Shown: in pieces, positions 1 to 8,075 of the stretch
How the letters are laid out: the number at the start of each line of letters is the position of its first letter
Numbering within the stretch: position 1 is the stretch's first letter
NCBI RefSeq assembly: GCF_021864535.1
Contig: NZ_JAKJIC010000001.1
Coordinates: forward strand, 248,001 to 312,000
Source of the DNA: Oryzibacter oryziterrae
GTDB taxonomy: Bacteria > Pseudomonadota > Alphaproteobacteria > Rhizobiales > Pleomorphomonadaceae
Length of the DNA: 64,000 nt
Direction of reading: 5' to 3'
Program-made: the position numbers and the translations under genes
The notes under the pieces: model-generated
What the model was told of the DNA's origin: nothing
Databases searched by the model: none
What the model saw: only the letters and a program-made list of their open reading frames with translations

Positions 1-56
1 TCGATTGCGGTGGCGCCGGCTTCATCATTGGCAAAACGGATGGCAAGAGCTTTCAT
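1..56 (-). CDS. Flp-family type IVb pilin, N-terminal fragment (cut by window edge)
   Basis: Only the first 18 codons are inside the window, reading MKALAIRFANDEAGATAI. This matches the leader of Flp/Fap pilins: a short basic start, then the D-E-x-G-A-T-A-I stretch at the prepilin peptidase cleavage region that normally continues E-Y-G-L-I-A. The gene is preceded by AGGAAGA, 6 nt before the ATG, so the start is well supported. Such pilins form the tight-adherence (Tad) pilus, whose other genes would lie to the left. The assignment rests on a short stretch. Confidence 0.7.
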   Translation of the reverse strand, partial: MKALAIRFANDEAGATAI

Positions 57-325
57 GTCAATCTTCCTATGGGGTTGGTGCTATACATTTGCTTCGGTCC
101 TGTAACTTGCAATGTAGGCGACAACTCTCAGTATGATCTTAATGTGTAGCGGACAAATGTGTTAAATTGCATAAACTCTGAAGCAAATGCGCCTCATGTT
201 TGATCGAACATTAATATGCATGAGACCAGGCAGTTGATTTTTCCTTGTTATATATTGGAAGCGGCAAGTATCATTCGTTGTTATGGTGCAACTACAGGCA
301 ATATTGTGTAACTTATTTGCAATAA
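57..325. other. AT-rich intergenic region upstream of the pilin gene
   Basis: No convincing gene is visible. The region is clearly lower in GC than its surroundings and lies between the trmFO terminator and the pilin start, so it probably carries the pilin promoter and regulatory sites. I could not assign a specific promoter motif. Confidence 0.5.
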
Positions 326-357
326 GGGCGCTCCAGCGCAATGGCGATGGAGCGCCC
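326..357 (-). terminator. Intrinsic terminator after trmFO
   Basis: A perfect 10-bp inverted repeat (GGGCGCTCCA / TGGAGCGCCC) with a 12-nt loop lies 16 nt beyond the trmFO stop codon. Read on the minus strand it is followed by TTATTG, a weak U-tract. Confidence 0.6.
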
Positions 358-373
358 AACTTGTCCTTGAAGG

Positions 374-1765
374 TCAGGCCAGCCAGGTGGCGAGATCGTC
401 GAGCGCGCGCTGGCAGATGGCCTGACGCTTGGCGATGGTTTTCTCGTTGCCGCGCAGGCGCTTGCCGGGCTCCTTGGGGACTTCCACGGCGGGGAAAAGG
501 CCGAAGTTGACGTTCATCGGCTGGAAGGAACGGGGGCCGGAGCCCTCTTCGGCGGAGAGGTGGCCGCCGGTGATGTGGCCGAGCAGCGCGCCGAAGGCGG
601 TTGTGGGTGGCGGCAGGCTGACGTCCTGTCCGAGACGCTCGGCAGCGGCGAAGCGTCCGGCGAGCAGGCCGATGGAGGCCGATTCCACATAGCCCTCGCA
701 GCCAGTCACCTGGCCGGCAAAGCGCAGGCGCGGGGCGGCCTTGAGGCGCAAGGTGGCATCCAGCAGACGCGGGCTGTCGAGATAGGTGTTGCGGTGCAGG
801 CCGCCGAGGCGGGCGAACTCCGCCTTCTCGAGGCCGGGAATCATGCGGAAGATGCCGGTCTGCACGCCGTATTTCAGCTTGGTCTGGAAACCGACCATGT
901 TGTAGAGCGTGCCGAGCGCGTTGTCCTGGCGCAGCTGGACGATGGCGTGCGCCTTCACCGTCGGGTTATGCGGATTGGTGAGGCCGACGGGCTTCATCGG
1001 GCCATGGCGCAGGGTCTCGCGGCCGCGTTCGGCCATCACCTCGATCGGCAGGCAGCCGTCGAAATAAGGAGTCTTCTCGAACTCCTTGAACTCGGTCTTC
1101 TCGCCGGCGATCAGGGCGTCGACGAAGGCTTCATACTGGTCGCGGTCGAGCGGGCAGTTGATGTAGTCGGCGCCGGTACCGCCGGGGCCGGTCTTGTCGT
1201 AGCGCGACTGGAACCAGGCCTTGTCCATGTCGATCGTGTCGAAGTGGACGATGGGGGCGATGGCGTCGAAGAAGGCGAGCGACTGGGCGCCGGTCAGCTC
1301 GCGGATGGCCTGGGCGAGCGGCTCTGAGGTGAGCGGACCGGTGGCGACGATGACGTTGCCCCACTCCTCCGGCGGCAAGCCGGCGATTTCACCGGTCTCG
1401 ACGGTGATCAGCGGATGCGACCGGATGGCCTCGGTGACGGCGGCGGCAAAGCCTTCGCGGTCGACGGCAAGTGCGCCGCCGGCGGGAACCTGGTGCTTGC
1501 CGGCGCAAGACATGATCAGCGAGCCGGCGCGACGCATTTCCTCATGCATCAGGCCGACGGCGTTGTTCATGTGATCGTCGGAGCGGAAGGAGTTGGAGCA
1601 GACGAGCTCGGCGAGCTGGTCGGACTGGTGCGCCTCGGTGCGTCGCACGGGGCGCATCTCGTGCAGGACGACGGGGATGCCGCGGGAAGCGATCTGCCAG
1701 GCGGCTTCAGAGCCGGCAAGGCCACCGCCGATGACGTGAATGGGGGAAGAGGAATTTTCAGACAT
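374..1765 (-). CDS. trmFO: Methylenetetrahydrofolate--tRNA-(uracil-5-)-methyltransferase
   Basis: The product is 463 aa, normal for the family. TrmFO makes 5-methyluridine at position 54 of tRNA in the cytoplasm, using methylenetetrahydrofolate and FAD. Residues 10-20 hold the FAD-binding glycine loop ([10 protein letters not shown]). They are followed by the family signatures LHEMRP (about residue 34), [12 protein letters not shown] and YINCPL, and near the C-terminus by [15 protein letters not shown]. The start ATG at 1765 gives the standard short N-terminus before the Rossmann strand. It is a single gene with its own terminator; the next minus-strand gene upstream is a small membrane protein. 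Confidence 0.95.
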   Translation of the reverse strand: MSENSSSPIHVIGGGLAGSEAAWQIASRGIPVVLHEMRPVRRTEAHQSDQLAELVCSNSFRSDDHMNNAVGLMHEEMRRAGSLIMSCAGKHQVPAGGALAVDREGFAAAVTEAIRSHPLITVETGEIAGLPPEEWGNVIVATGPLTSEPLAQAIRELTGAQSLAFFDAIAPIVHFDTIDMDKAWFQSRYDKTGPGGTGADYINCPLDRDQYEAFVDALIAGEKTEFKEFEKTPYFDGCLPIEVMAERGRETLRHGPMKPVGLTNPHNPTVKAHAIVQLRQDNALGTLYNMVGFQTKLKYGVQTGIFRMIPGLEKAEFARLGGLHRNTYLDSPRLLDATLRLKAAPRLRFAGQVTGCEGYVESASIGLLAGRFAAAERLGQDVSLPPPTTAFGALLGHITGGHLSAEEGSGPRSFQPMNVNFGLFPAVEVPKEPGKRLRGNEKTIAKRQAICQRALDDLATWLA

Positions 1766-1839
1766 GCCGATGCTGTAATCGGCGCGCGGACTTTGGGCAA
1801 GGGAGAAGCGGGTTTGCCTTTGGTTTCGCCCGCGACGGG

Positions 1840-2115
1840 TCAGGTGAAACTCGGGGCGATCAGCACGCAGAGGCAGAGCTGGGCAATGGCGATCAGGGGC
1901 AAGAGCACGAGCACGCGTTTGACGGGCGATTCAGTCGCGTAGATAGCGATGGCGCCGATGAAGAACGCAGCCGGTATGCTCATTGCGGAGGCGACGAAAT
2001 AGGCCGGCCCGAAACCGTGGGCATAGGGCGAGTCATAAGCCATCATCGAGAAGATCGACAGATAGCCGGTGATGACCGCGAGCAAGAGGTAAAGGATGGC
2101 CAGGACGTGACGCAT
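1840..2115 (-). CDS. Small membrane protein of unknown function
   Basis: From the ATG at 2115 the product is about 91 aa, starting [20 protein letters not shown]. It has three hydrophobic segments, at roughly residues 3-22, 38-58 and 68-87, with little soluble sequence between them. A TTG start at 2193 would add 26 residues, but that codon sits at the T-tract of the hairpin array terminator just upstream, so the shorter form is preferred. The ribosome binding site is weak (GGGG, 6 nt upstream). I do not recognise a family. It lies 74 nt upstream of trmFO on the same strand and might be cotranscribed with it. Confidence 0.55.
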   Translation of the reverse strand: MRHVLAILYLLLAVITGYLSIFSMMAYDSPYAHGFGPAYFVASAMSIPAAFFIGAIAIYATESPVKRVLVLLPLIAIAQLCLCVLIAPSFT

Positions 2116-2190
2116 GCGCAGCCCCAAGGTGAAGGCCTGGGCGATGGTAGCTGTCGATTGTAAAGAAATGGCATGCGACTGGCGGCAGGC

Positions 2191-2234
2191 CAAAAATGCA
2201 AACGCTCACCGGGGGAGGAGATCCGGTGAGCGTT
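2191..2234 (-). terminator. Last anti-SD hairpin, doubling as intrinsic terminator
   Basis: A perfect 12-bp stem (AACGCTCACCGG with CCGGTGAGCGTT) encloses the loop ATCTCCTCCC. On the minus strand it is followed by TGCATTTTTGG, a five-T tract ending near 2192. It both belongs to the anti-SD array and is the best place for the DUF1127-sRNA transcript to stop. Confidence 0.75.
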
Positions 2235-2575
2235 GCGATTTTCTGCAGTCGGCGCGGGAGGAGGATGCGCCGCTGCAGCTATGCCACGATGCGGGAGGAG
2301 GATGCATCGTGGAGGCTCGCAGCGAGGGAGGAGGAACGCTGCGGCCCGACCGAACCGGCCCCAGGGAGGAGGAGGGGGCTGGGCTCGGTATTCTGTACTC
2401 TGGCGAAGATGGCCCCTGGGAGGAGGAGTGGGGCACCTTCGCCTTACTTGAAAAGGTGGGGGAGGAGATCCACCTTTTCATATGCACCAGCCGGGTGGGA
2501 GGAGGATACCCGGGGGCGCAGTATCAGGTTCGGGCCGGGGCAGGGAGGAGATTGCCCAAGGGCCGGAACCTAATT
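2191..2575 (-). ncRNA. Array of nine hairpins with anti-Shine-Dalgarno loops (CcsR/'cuckoo'-like sRNAs)
   Basis: On the minus strand, starting 11 nt after the DUF1127 stop codon, nine consecutive stem-loops occur at 2526-2571, 2491-2513, 2449-2480, 2402-2443, 2350-2388, 2314-2346, 2284-2312, 2243-2278 and 2201-2234. Every loop contains CTCCTCCC. Six carry the full CCTCCTCCC; those at 2201, 2449 and 2526 have TCTCCTCCC. The stems (6-15 bp) are unrelated in sequence to each other but well paired. The last hairpin is followed by a T-tract. Known alphaproteobacterial CcsR/cuckoo sRNAs lie downstream of a DUF1127 gene (ccaF1 in Rhodobacter) and are pairs of hairpins with CCUCCUCCC loops, so the identification is firm. 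The copy number is notably high. The loops copy the 16S anti-SD and could bind mRNA ribosome binding sites. Confidence 0.88.
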
Positions 2576-2582
2576 TCGAGGG

Positions 2583-2732
2583 TCAGACCGAAGCCTTGCG
2601 GGCAACGGACGAGATTTCCGAGCGGGAGATACCCAGGTCGGCCAGCTCACGGCTGGTGAGGCGGGAAAGCTCACGGTAGGTCTCCTGGTACTTGCGGTAG
2701 GAGCGGAGCTTATTGACAACGGTGCCAAGCAT
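2583..2732 (-). CDS. DUF1127 (YjiS-like) small arginine-rich protein, CcaF1-like
   Basis: From the ATG at 2732 the product is 49 aa, the usual DUF1127 size. It has the family core of a basic helix (KLRSYRKYQETYREL) followed by TSRELADLGISRSEIS. In Rhodobacter the equivalent gene encodes CcaF1, a small RNA-binding protein that sits upstream of the CcsR sRNAs, and here too the anti-SD hairpin array begins 11 nt after the stop. ATGs at 2750 and 2819 would give 55 or 78 aa. Neither has a good ribosome binding site, whereas GGA lies 8 nt before the 2732 ATG. The sRNAs are probably processed from the 3' UTR of this mRNA. The expected stress-sigma promoter could not be pinned down. Confidence 0.85.
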   Translation of the reverse strand: MLGTVVNKLRSYRKYQETYRELSRLTSRELADLGISRSEISSVARKASV

Positions 2733-2819
2733 TTTCTTTTTCCATTTCATCTGTGAGGCGCCGCGCTCTGCATTTCGTTTAGCGGCGTGTCGCTCTCGAC
2801 GACTTGAGAGATAGGTCAT

Positions 2820-3450
2820 GCAGCCATGCGGGGGTAGAGGGTATCACGCATGTCAGGAATGCACATTTCGCGCAGCAGCATTAATTAGTCGCAAGACGTG
2901 GTTCTAACCGATGGCCAAATGTGGCGCTGATGTGGCGTGGAATCGCGATTTGGCTTGAAATCGGGCTTTTTCTGACGAAATTCCTGATGAAATGATGCGA
3001 TTTCATCAGAAAATGATAATGCTGCATTGCAGCATGTCAGGCTTTCTGAAAGCCCCCCAAAGATTTTCTTTGCTTGCGGACGCCAGTTTTGGCGAGGCCG
3101 AAAAGGCGATCGGAGGGGCTTATTGGAAGTTATAACGATTAAAAAATGAATCGGTTTTGAAGTGGCGCGCATGGCATGCGCAGCAGGGGATATGAAAGTA
3201 TCCCGACAAGAGAAGAAAATGACATCGTTGTCATCAAAGAATCGCGGTGGCCTCGCCCTTACGACTGTGATTGGCTCTGTGGTGCCGGCGCAGAAGCGCC
3301 ACACAAGGCCGGCCCGAGACGCGACGCGGTGACGACGTTCACCTGCACCAAGTGTTTGCGTCCGGGCATGAAATCGGAGGTGCCTTCCTTGCGAACTCGT
3401 CCCGGGTTCGTCGGTGGAGCGCCTCAGGGGGAAGGAAAGGGATTGCTCTC
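2820..3450. other. Intergenic region without a supported gene
   Basis: About 630 nt between the divergent DUF1127 gene and the FAH-like gene. The part at about 2880-3170 is lower in GC. Open frames on both strands here have no ribosome binding site, no recognisable family and an atypical composition. The region should contain the promoters of both flanking genes. I found no convincing tRNA or sRNA. Confidence 0.4.
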
Positions 3451-4221
3451 ATGAAGCTGGCTTCGCTCAAGGACCGGACCCGCGACGGGTCGTTGGTGGT
3501 CGTAAGTCGGGATCTGACACGCTTCGTGTCGGCCCGCCCGATTGCCGCGACGCTCCGGGCCGCGCTCGACGATTGGGAGCATGTGGCTCCGCGCCTCGCT
3601 GCGCTGGCCGAACAGCTCGAACTGGGCTCGGTGCCGTCGGAGCGGTTCCACGAAAATGATGTACTGTCACCGCTGCCGCGCGCCTGCCATTGGCGTTTCG
3701 GTGCCGCGGGCGCGAGCCGGGCGGAAGCGGGCGACGCCTTTGCGGCGCCGCGCGAGGCGATCGCCGTTGGCGGGTCAGTTTCGCTGTCGGTTCGTGCGGC
3801 AGCGCTGACGGACGATGTGGCCGCCGGCGCGAGCGGCGAGGCTGCGGCCGGCGCGGTGCTGCTGGTGACGCTCGCCTGCGATACTTATAAGGACAGCGAC
3901 GGTGGCTACGCGGGAACGGCCTTCGCGCCCGTGGCTGTAACGCCCGATGAGCTGGGGGCTGACTGGTCGGCCGGTGGCTTCACGCCGCGATTGTCCGTGG
4001 GCGTCGACGGCAAGCCGGTGGAAGTGGCTGCTGCTAGCCGTCAGGATCTGGCTGCTGCCATCACGGCAGCTGCCTCGCACCACGCCCTCGGCGCTGGAAG
4101 CGTGATTGGCGGTACGGCGATCACCGAGCTCAAGGGGATCGGCGAAGGTGCGACGGTGCGCATTGCCGGCAAGGATGCCAAGGTGCACTCCATCTTCGGC
4201 GCCATCGAGCGGACGGTCTGA
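3451..4221 (+). CDS. Degenerate fumarylacetoacetate hydrolase (FAH)-fold protein
   Basis: The ATG at 3451 gives 256 aa beginning MKLASLKDRTRDGSLVVVSR, the typical start of the bacterial FAH-family subgroup that carries its own N-terminal domain. Further matches are SPLPRAxxW (about residue 78), AFAPVAVTPDELGADW, LGAGSVIGGTA and the C-terminal SIFGAIERTV. Relatives are about 330 aa and hydrolyse beta-diketo acids using a metal bound by an E-x-E...D set. Here the expected acidic segment reads GGSVSLSVRAAALTDDV, and the conserved NDVSLRNL-type and QSKP-type segments are lost. It is therefore probably a pseudoenzyme with a shortened catalytic domain, but the frame is intact and codon use looks normal. 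The next gene on this strand is pabB. Confidence 0.7.
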   Translation: MKLASLKDRTRDGSLVVVSRDLTRFVSARPIAATLRAALDDWEHVAPRLAALAEQLELGSVPSERFHENDVLSPLPRACHWRFGAAGASRAEAGDAFAAPREAIAVGGSVSLSVRAAALTDDVAAGASGEAAAGAVLLVTLACDTYKDSDGGYAGTAFAPVAVTPDELGADWSAGGFTPRLSVGVDGKPVEVAAASRQDLAAAITAAASHHALGAGSVIGGTAITELKGIGEGATVRIAGKDAKVHSIFGAIERTV

Positions 4222-4400
4222 TCCGCACGACGCAATCGACTGGCGCGTGCGTTCGGCTTGCGCCAGCGGTTCCCAGATCAGACGCTGTGTCGCCTGATAC
4301 ATGGCGGCGAGCCGTTGGCGGTCCGGGTGGACGCGCCGGCGCATCGCCAGCGGCAACGGCGCCTCTTGTGTGCCGGATGCATCTCGGCTGATATAGCCGC

Positions 4401-5837
4401 ATGATTATCCGATCGCTCGCAACAACGAGTCCGGTGGCAGCCGTGGAACGGCTCTCCGGGCTCGGACGCGTCACCTTTCTCGATAGTGCCATGGCCCATC
4501 CGACGCTGGGGCGCTTCTCCTTTGTCGGCGTGGATCCGTTTGCCACCTTCCGCGTGGAGGACGGGCGCTGCCTGTGGAACGGCGAAGAGGTGCCGCAGGA
4601 GCCGGACGACAACCGGTTGCCGGGCCATCATGCGCTCGGGGTGCTGAAGCAGCATTTGCAACGCTATCGTCAGGCGCGCGTTCCCGGCCTGCCGCCGTTC
4701 CAGGGCGGGGCTGCCGGCTATATCGCCTATGACTTCGGCCGCTTGCTGGAGCGCTTGCCGGAGCCGGCGCAGATGCAGGCCGGCGTTGCCGAGGCTGAAC
4801 TGCATTTCTATGACGTGGTGCTGTCCTGGGATCACCGGGAAAACAAGGCCTGGCTGATCTCGACGGGATGGCCGGAGACCGATCCGGTCAAGCGCGAGCT
4901 GAGGGCCATGGAGCGCGCCGATCGCTTCGAGGAACTGCTTGTGACTGCTGCGCCGACCGACACGGATGGACCTGGCACGGCGGATCTGGACTGGGTGAGC
5001 AACCTGGGGCGCGAGGGCTTCGAGGCGGCGGTCGGGCGGACCATCGACTATATTCTCGCCGGCGACATCTTCCAGGCCAACATCACCCAGCGCCATGGCG
5101 CAAGGCTTCCGGACGGCTTCGACGCCTGGGCCTTCTACAAGCGGCTGAGGCGGATGAATGCGGCGACCTTCGCCGCCTGGCTCGACTATGGCACGCTGAA
5201 GGTGGCGTCCTCGTCGCCCGAACGCTTCGTGCAGGTCTATGACGGGCGCGTGGAGACACGGCCGATCAAGGGCACGGCGCGGCGCTCGACGCTGCCGATG
5301 GAAGACATGCACCTGGCGGCGGCGCTCAAGGCGTCGGAGAAGGATCGCGCCGAGAATGTGATGATCGTCGACCTGCTGCGCAACGACCTGTCGCGGGTGT
5401 GCCGGCCGCACACGGTGCATGTGCCGCAGCTCAACGGGCTCGAGAGCTATGCCAGCGTGCATCACCTCGTCTCGGTGGTGACCGGTGTGCTGGAAGAAGG
5501 GCTCGACGCCGTGGACCTGATGGGGGCGGCCTTTCCGGGTGGTTCGATCACCGGGGCACCGAAGATCCGGGCCATGGAGATCATCACCGAGCTCGAGGGG
5601 ATCGAGCGTGGCATCTATTGCGGCTCGATCGGCTATTTCGGCTTCGACGGGGCGGCCGATACCAATATCGCCATCCGCACGGTGACCTTCGTGGACGGCG
5701 AAGCGATCGTCTGGGCCGGCGGCGGCATGACGGCGCTGTCCAATCCTGCCGATGAGTATGAGGAGGCGGAGACCAAGGCGCGGCGCGTTCTGCAAGCCTT
5801 CGAGCCGGAGACGTCCGGCGGGGAGGGGCAGCCATGA
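4401..5837 (+). CDS. pabB: Aminodeoxychorismate synthase component I
   Basis: The product is 478 aa, with the chorismate-binding domain in the C-terminal half. PabB aminates chorismate, with ammonia from PabA, for p-aminobenzoate and folate synthesis. The motif PIKGTARR (about residue 290) has the lysine characteristic of aminodeoxychorismate synthases; anthranilate synthases have PIAGT. Other signatures are DIFQANITQR, ENVMIVDLLRNDLSRV, FPGGSITGAPKIRAMEII and YCGSIGYFGFDG. The stop overlaps the next start as ATGA, so pabB, pabA and pabC are translationally coupled. It was assigned to PabB rather than TrpE because of the lysine and the neighbours. Confidence 0.95.
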   Translation: MIIRSLATTSPVAAVERLSGLGRVTFLDSAMAHPTLGRFSFVGVDPFATFRVEDGRCLWNGEEVPQEPDDNRLPGHHALGVLKQHLQRYRQARVPGLPPFQGGAAGYIAYDFGRLLERLPEPAQMQAGVAEAELHFYDVVLSWDHRENKAWLISTGWPETDPVKRELRAMERADRFEELLVTAAPTDTDGPGTADLDWVSNLGREGFEAAVGRTIDYILAGDIFQANITQRHGARLPDGFDAWAFYKRLRRMNAATFAAWLDYGTLKVASSSPERFVQVYDGRVETRPIKGTARRSTLPMEDMHLAAALKASEKDRAENVMIVDLLRNDLSRVCRPHTVHVPQLNGLESYASVHHLVSVVTGVLEEGLDAVDLMGAAFPGGSITGAPKIRAMEIITELEGIERGIYCGSIGYFGFDGAADTNIAIRTVTFVDGEAIVWAGGGMTALSNPADEYEEAETKARRVLQAFEPETSGGEGQP

Positions 5838-6430
5838 TCCTCGTCATCGACAATTACGACAGCTTCGTCGGCAACGTGGCCCGTTACTTCCGCGAACTTG
5901 GCAAGGAGACGCTTCTGGTGCGCAATGACGCGGTGAGCGTCGCCGATATCATTGCGCTGAGACCTCGGGCGGTGGTGATCTCTCCCGGGCCTTGCAGCCC
6001 GAAGGAAGCGGGCATTTCCAATGCGGTCGTGGACGTCCTGTCCGGTCGCATTCCGATCCTGGGGATCTGCCTTGGCCATCAATGCATCGGCGACGTGCAG
6101 GGCGGTGTGGTGCGGCGGGCGCAGGAGCCGATGCACGGGCGGGCTTCGATGGTGACGCATGACGGGTCCGGAGTTTTCCAAGGGTTGCCGAATCCCGTGC
6201 GTGTGGGACGTTATCATTCGCTGATCGTCGAGGTGGATGAGACCACATCGCCGCTCAGGGTGACGGCACGGTCGGAGAAGGGCGAGGTCATGGGCCTTGC
6301 GCATCGGGAGCATCCCACCTTCGGCGTGCAGTTCCATCCGGAAAGCATTCTCACCGAGGGCGGGCATGCCATGCTCGCCAATTTCCTGCATATTGCCGCC
6401 GAATGGGCGGGGGAGCACGGCGGCGCATGA
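5834..6430 (+). CDS. pabA: Aminodeoxychorismate/anthranilate synthase glutamine amidotransferase component
   Basis: A 198-aa class I glutamine amidotransferase that supplies ammonia to PabB. The catalytic cysteine lies in ILGICLGHQCIG (about residue 79), and the histidine-glutamate pair in GVQFHPESILTEGG near residue 170. The N-terminus MILVIDNYDSFVGN is typical of TrpG/PabA proteins. It overlaps both neighbours by 4 nt (ATGA). It may also serve anthranilate synthase if the genome has no separate TrpG, as in some bacteria; the operon context favours p-aminobenzoate synthesis. Confidence 0.93.
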   Translation: MILVIDNYDSFVGNVARYFRELGKETLLVRNDAVSVADIIALRPRAVVISPGPCSPKEAGISNAVVDVLSGRIPILGICLGHQCIGDVQGGVVRRAQEPMHGRASMVTHDGSGVFQGLPNPVRVGRYHSLIVEVDETTSPLRVTARSEKGEVMGLAHREHPTFGVQFHPESILTEGGHAMLANFLHIAAEWAGEHGGA

Positions 6431-7272
6431 TACTCGTCAACGGCACGTTCCACGAGGCAAGCAAGGCGGAATTCGACTATTCCGACAGAGGCTTCACGCT
6501 GGCTGACGGGCTGTTCGAGACGATTCCGGTGCTGGCGGGCGACATCTTCATGCGCGACGCCCATATCGACCGGCTGGAGCAAGGGCTGTCGGTGCTGGGC
6601 TTCTCGGTGGTGCGTTCCCGGATCGAGGCGGATCTGGCGGCCATGGCGGCGCGGGCGCTGGATGGCTATGGCGTGTTGCGTCTGACCGTGACGCGCGGCA
6701 GCGGTGCGCGCGGATTGATGCCGCCGGTGGGGCCGAAGCCGACGATCGTCGTGTCGCTGGCGCCGTTCAATCCGGCGCTGGTGATGGAGCCGACGACGCT
6801 GGCGGTGTCGACGATCCGGCGCAACGAGTTCTCGCCGCTGTCGCGGCTCAAGTCGCTGAACTATCTGGACAACATTCTGGCGCTGCGCGAGGCGGGCGAG
6901 CATGGCGCGCGCGACTGCCTGATCCTGAACACGCGTGGGCATGTGGCGTGCAGTTCGGTGGGCAACGTGTTCATGGTGTCCGGCGACCGGCTGGTGACGC
7001 CGCCGATCGAGGATGGCGTGCTCGCCGGGATCACGCGCCTGCTGGTGCTGCGCTACGCGGGGGAAATGAACCTCAAGGCCGAGGAAGCAAGCCTGACGGT
7101 GGATGACCTCAAGCGCGCCGACGCGGTGTTCCTGACCAACTCCGTGCGGTTGGTGCAGCCGGTGCACCGGCTGGAATCGACGCTTTACCAGCGAGATTTG
7201 CCAGCATTGATCACACGTAGCCACAACCTGAAGAAGATTATCAGCAGGTATAACAACCATAGGCTTGACTAA
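6427..7272 (+). CDS. pabC: Aminodeoxychorismate lyase, class IV aminotransferase fold
   Basis: The ATG at 6427 overlaps the pabA stop (ATGA) and gives 281 aa. Fold-type IV PLP enzymes such as PabC eliminate pyruvate from aminodeoxychorismate to release p-aminobenzoate. Visible signatures are YSDRGFTLADGLFETI (residues 19-34), the PLP-lysine segment RLKSLNYLDNILAL, and the phosphate-binding DGVLAGITR. Branched-chain or D-amino-acid aminotransferases share the fold, but position as third gene of a coupled pabB-pabA operon makes PabC most likely. Confidence 0.85.
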   Translation: MILVNGTFHEASKAEFDYSDRGFTLADGLFETIPVLAGDIFMRDAHIDRLEQGLSVLGFSVVRSRIEADLAAMAARALDGYGVLRLTVTRGSGARGLMPPVGPKPTIVVSLAPFNPALVMEPTTLAVSTIRRNEFSPLSRLKSLNYLDNILALREAGEHGARDCLILNTRGHVACSSVGNVFMVSGDRLVTPPIEDGVLAGITRLLVLRYAGEMNLKAEEASLTVDDLKRADAVFLTNSVRLVQPVHRLESTLYQRDLPALITRSHNLKKIISRYNNHRLD

Positions 7273-7347
7273 GATCCGCGGAAACTTATCCTCCTCGTCT
7301 GCAGGTGGCTGCATCATTGGCAGTACACGCCTTTCGAGGGGGATTTC

Positions 7348-7989
7348 ATGCCGATCAACAGAGCTTTCTTCTTTCAGCAGATCCGCACCAGCCTGTTCAC
7401 CAACAAGCTGTCGCAAGGGCAGGTGGACGGGATCAATTTCATTCTGGACGAGTGGGAAAGCCGGCATGCCGGCAAGGACGACCGCTGGCTCGCCTATGCG
7501 CTGGGAACGGCGTTTCACGAGACGGCCTTCAAGATGCAGCCGATCGACGAGTTCGGGTCCTCGGCCTATTTCGAGCGGCGATATGGCCCGTTCGGCGACA
7601 AGCCGCAGCGGGCGAGGGCGAATGGCAATACGGAAGCCGGCTTCGGGGCGAAGTATCACGGCCGTGGCTATGTGCAGCTGACCTGGAAGAACAATTACGC
7701 CGCCATGTCGGCGGTTCTGAGCCTGGCTTTCGGCAAGTCCATCGATCTCGTTGCCAATCCCGACGAAGCCAAGTTGCCCGCTTATGCGGCGGTCATCATG
7801 TTCCATGGCATGGAGCACGGGACTTTCACGGGCCGGAAGTTCGCCGACTATTTCACGGCCAAGCCGAACGGCCAGCCGGACAAGGATGATTGGGTAGGCG
7901 CGCGCAAGATCATCGTTGGCACCGACCACGACATCGACATCGCGGCCTACGGGCGGAAGTTCTACGCGGCGCTCTCCTATTTGCACTGA
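7348..7989 (+). CDS. GH19-like lytic enzyme (chitinase/endolysin-type)
   Basis: A 213-aa protein with a lysozyme-like fold. Signatures are FILDEW, then LGTAFHETAFKMQPIDE, in which the glutamate of HETA is the expected catalytic acid. These are followed by RYG, GFGAKYHGRGYVQLTWKNNY (about residues 105-124) and a C-terminal DWVGARKIIVG. Such proteins cut chitin or, more often in bacteria and phages, peptidoglycan. No signal peptide is visible, so export would need a holin or other route. GAGGGGG lies 7 nt before the ATG. It lies 75 nt after pabC, with no phage genes around it, so it may be a captured endolysin gene. Confidence 0.8.
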   Translation: MPINRAFFFQQIRTSLFTNKLSQGQVDGINFILDEWESRHAGKDDRWLAYALGTAFHETAFKMQPIDEFGSSAYFERRYGPFGDKPQRARANGNTEAGFGAKYHGRGYVQLTWKNNYAAMSAVLSLAFGKSIDLVANPDEAKLPAYAAVIMFHGMEHGTFTGRKFADYFTAKPNGQPDKDDWVGARKIIVGTDHDIDIAAYGRKFYAALSYLH

Positions 7990-8075
7990 CGCAATGTTGA
8001 TGACAGGCCGGCCTCGACGCTGATGGTGGGATTCGGATAAGACAAACTCCACCCCAAGCGCCGAGGCGGGCTTTG

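Noticed and set aside
2201..2571. Regularly spaced GGGAGGAG repeats resembling a CRISPR array
   Set aside because: The repeated part is only 8-9 nt and sits in the loop of hairpins whose stems differ. There are no direct repeats of CRISPR length and no cas genes.
2885..3304. 139-codon minus-strand frame upstream of the DUF1127 gene
   Set aside because: No start signal, mixed composition and no family match; better explained as intergenic.
7348..7989. Prophage remnant around the GH19 gene
   Set aside because: No integrase, structural or holin genes and no attachment repeats nearby; single gene only.
6214..8052. 612-codon minus-strand frame opposite pabA, pabC and the GH19 gene
   Set aside because: Same shadow signature; coupled plus-strand genes explain the region.
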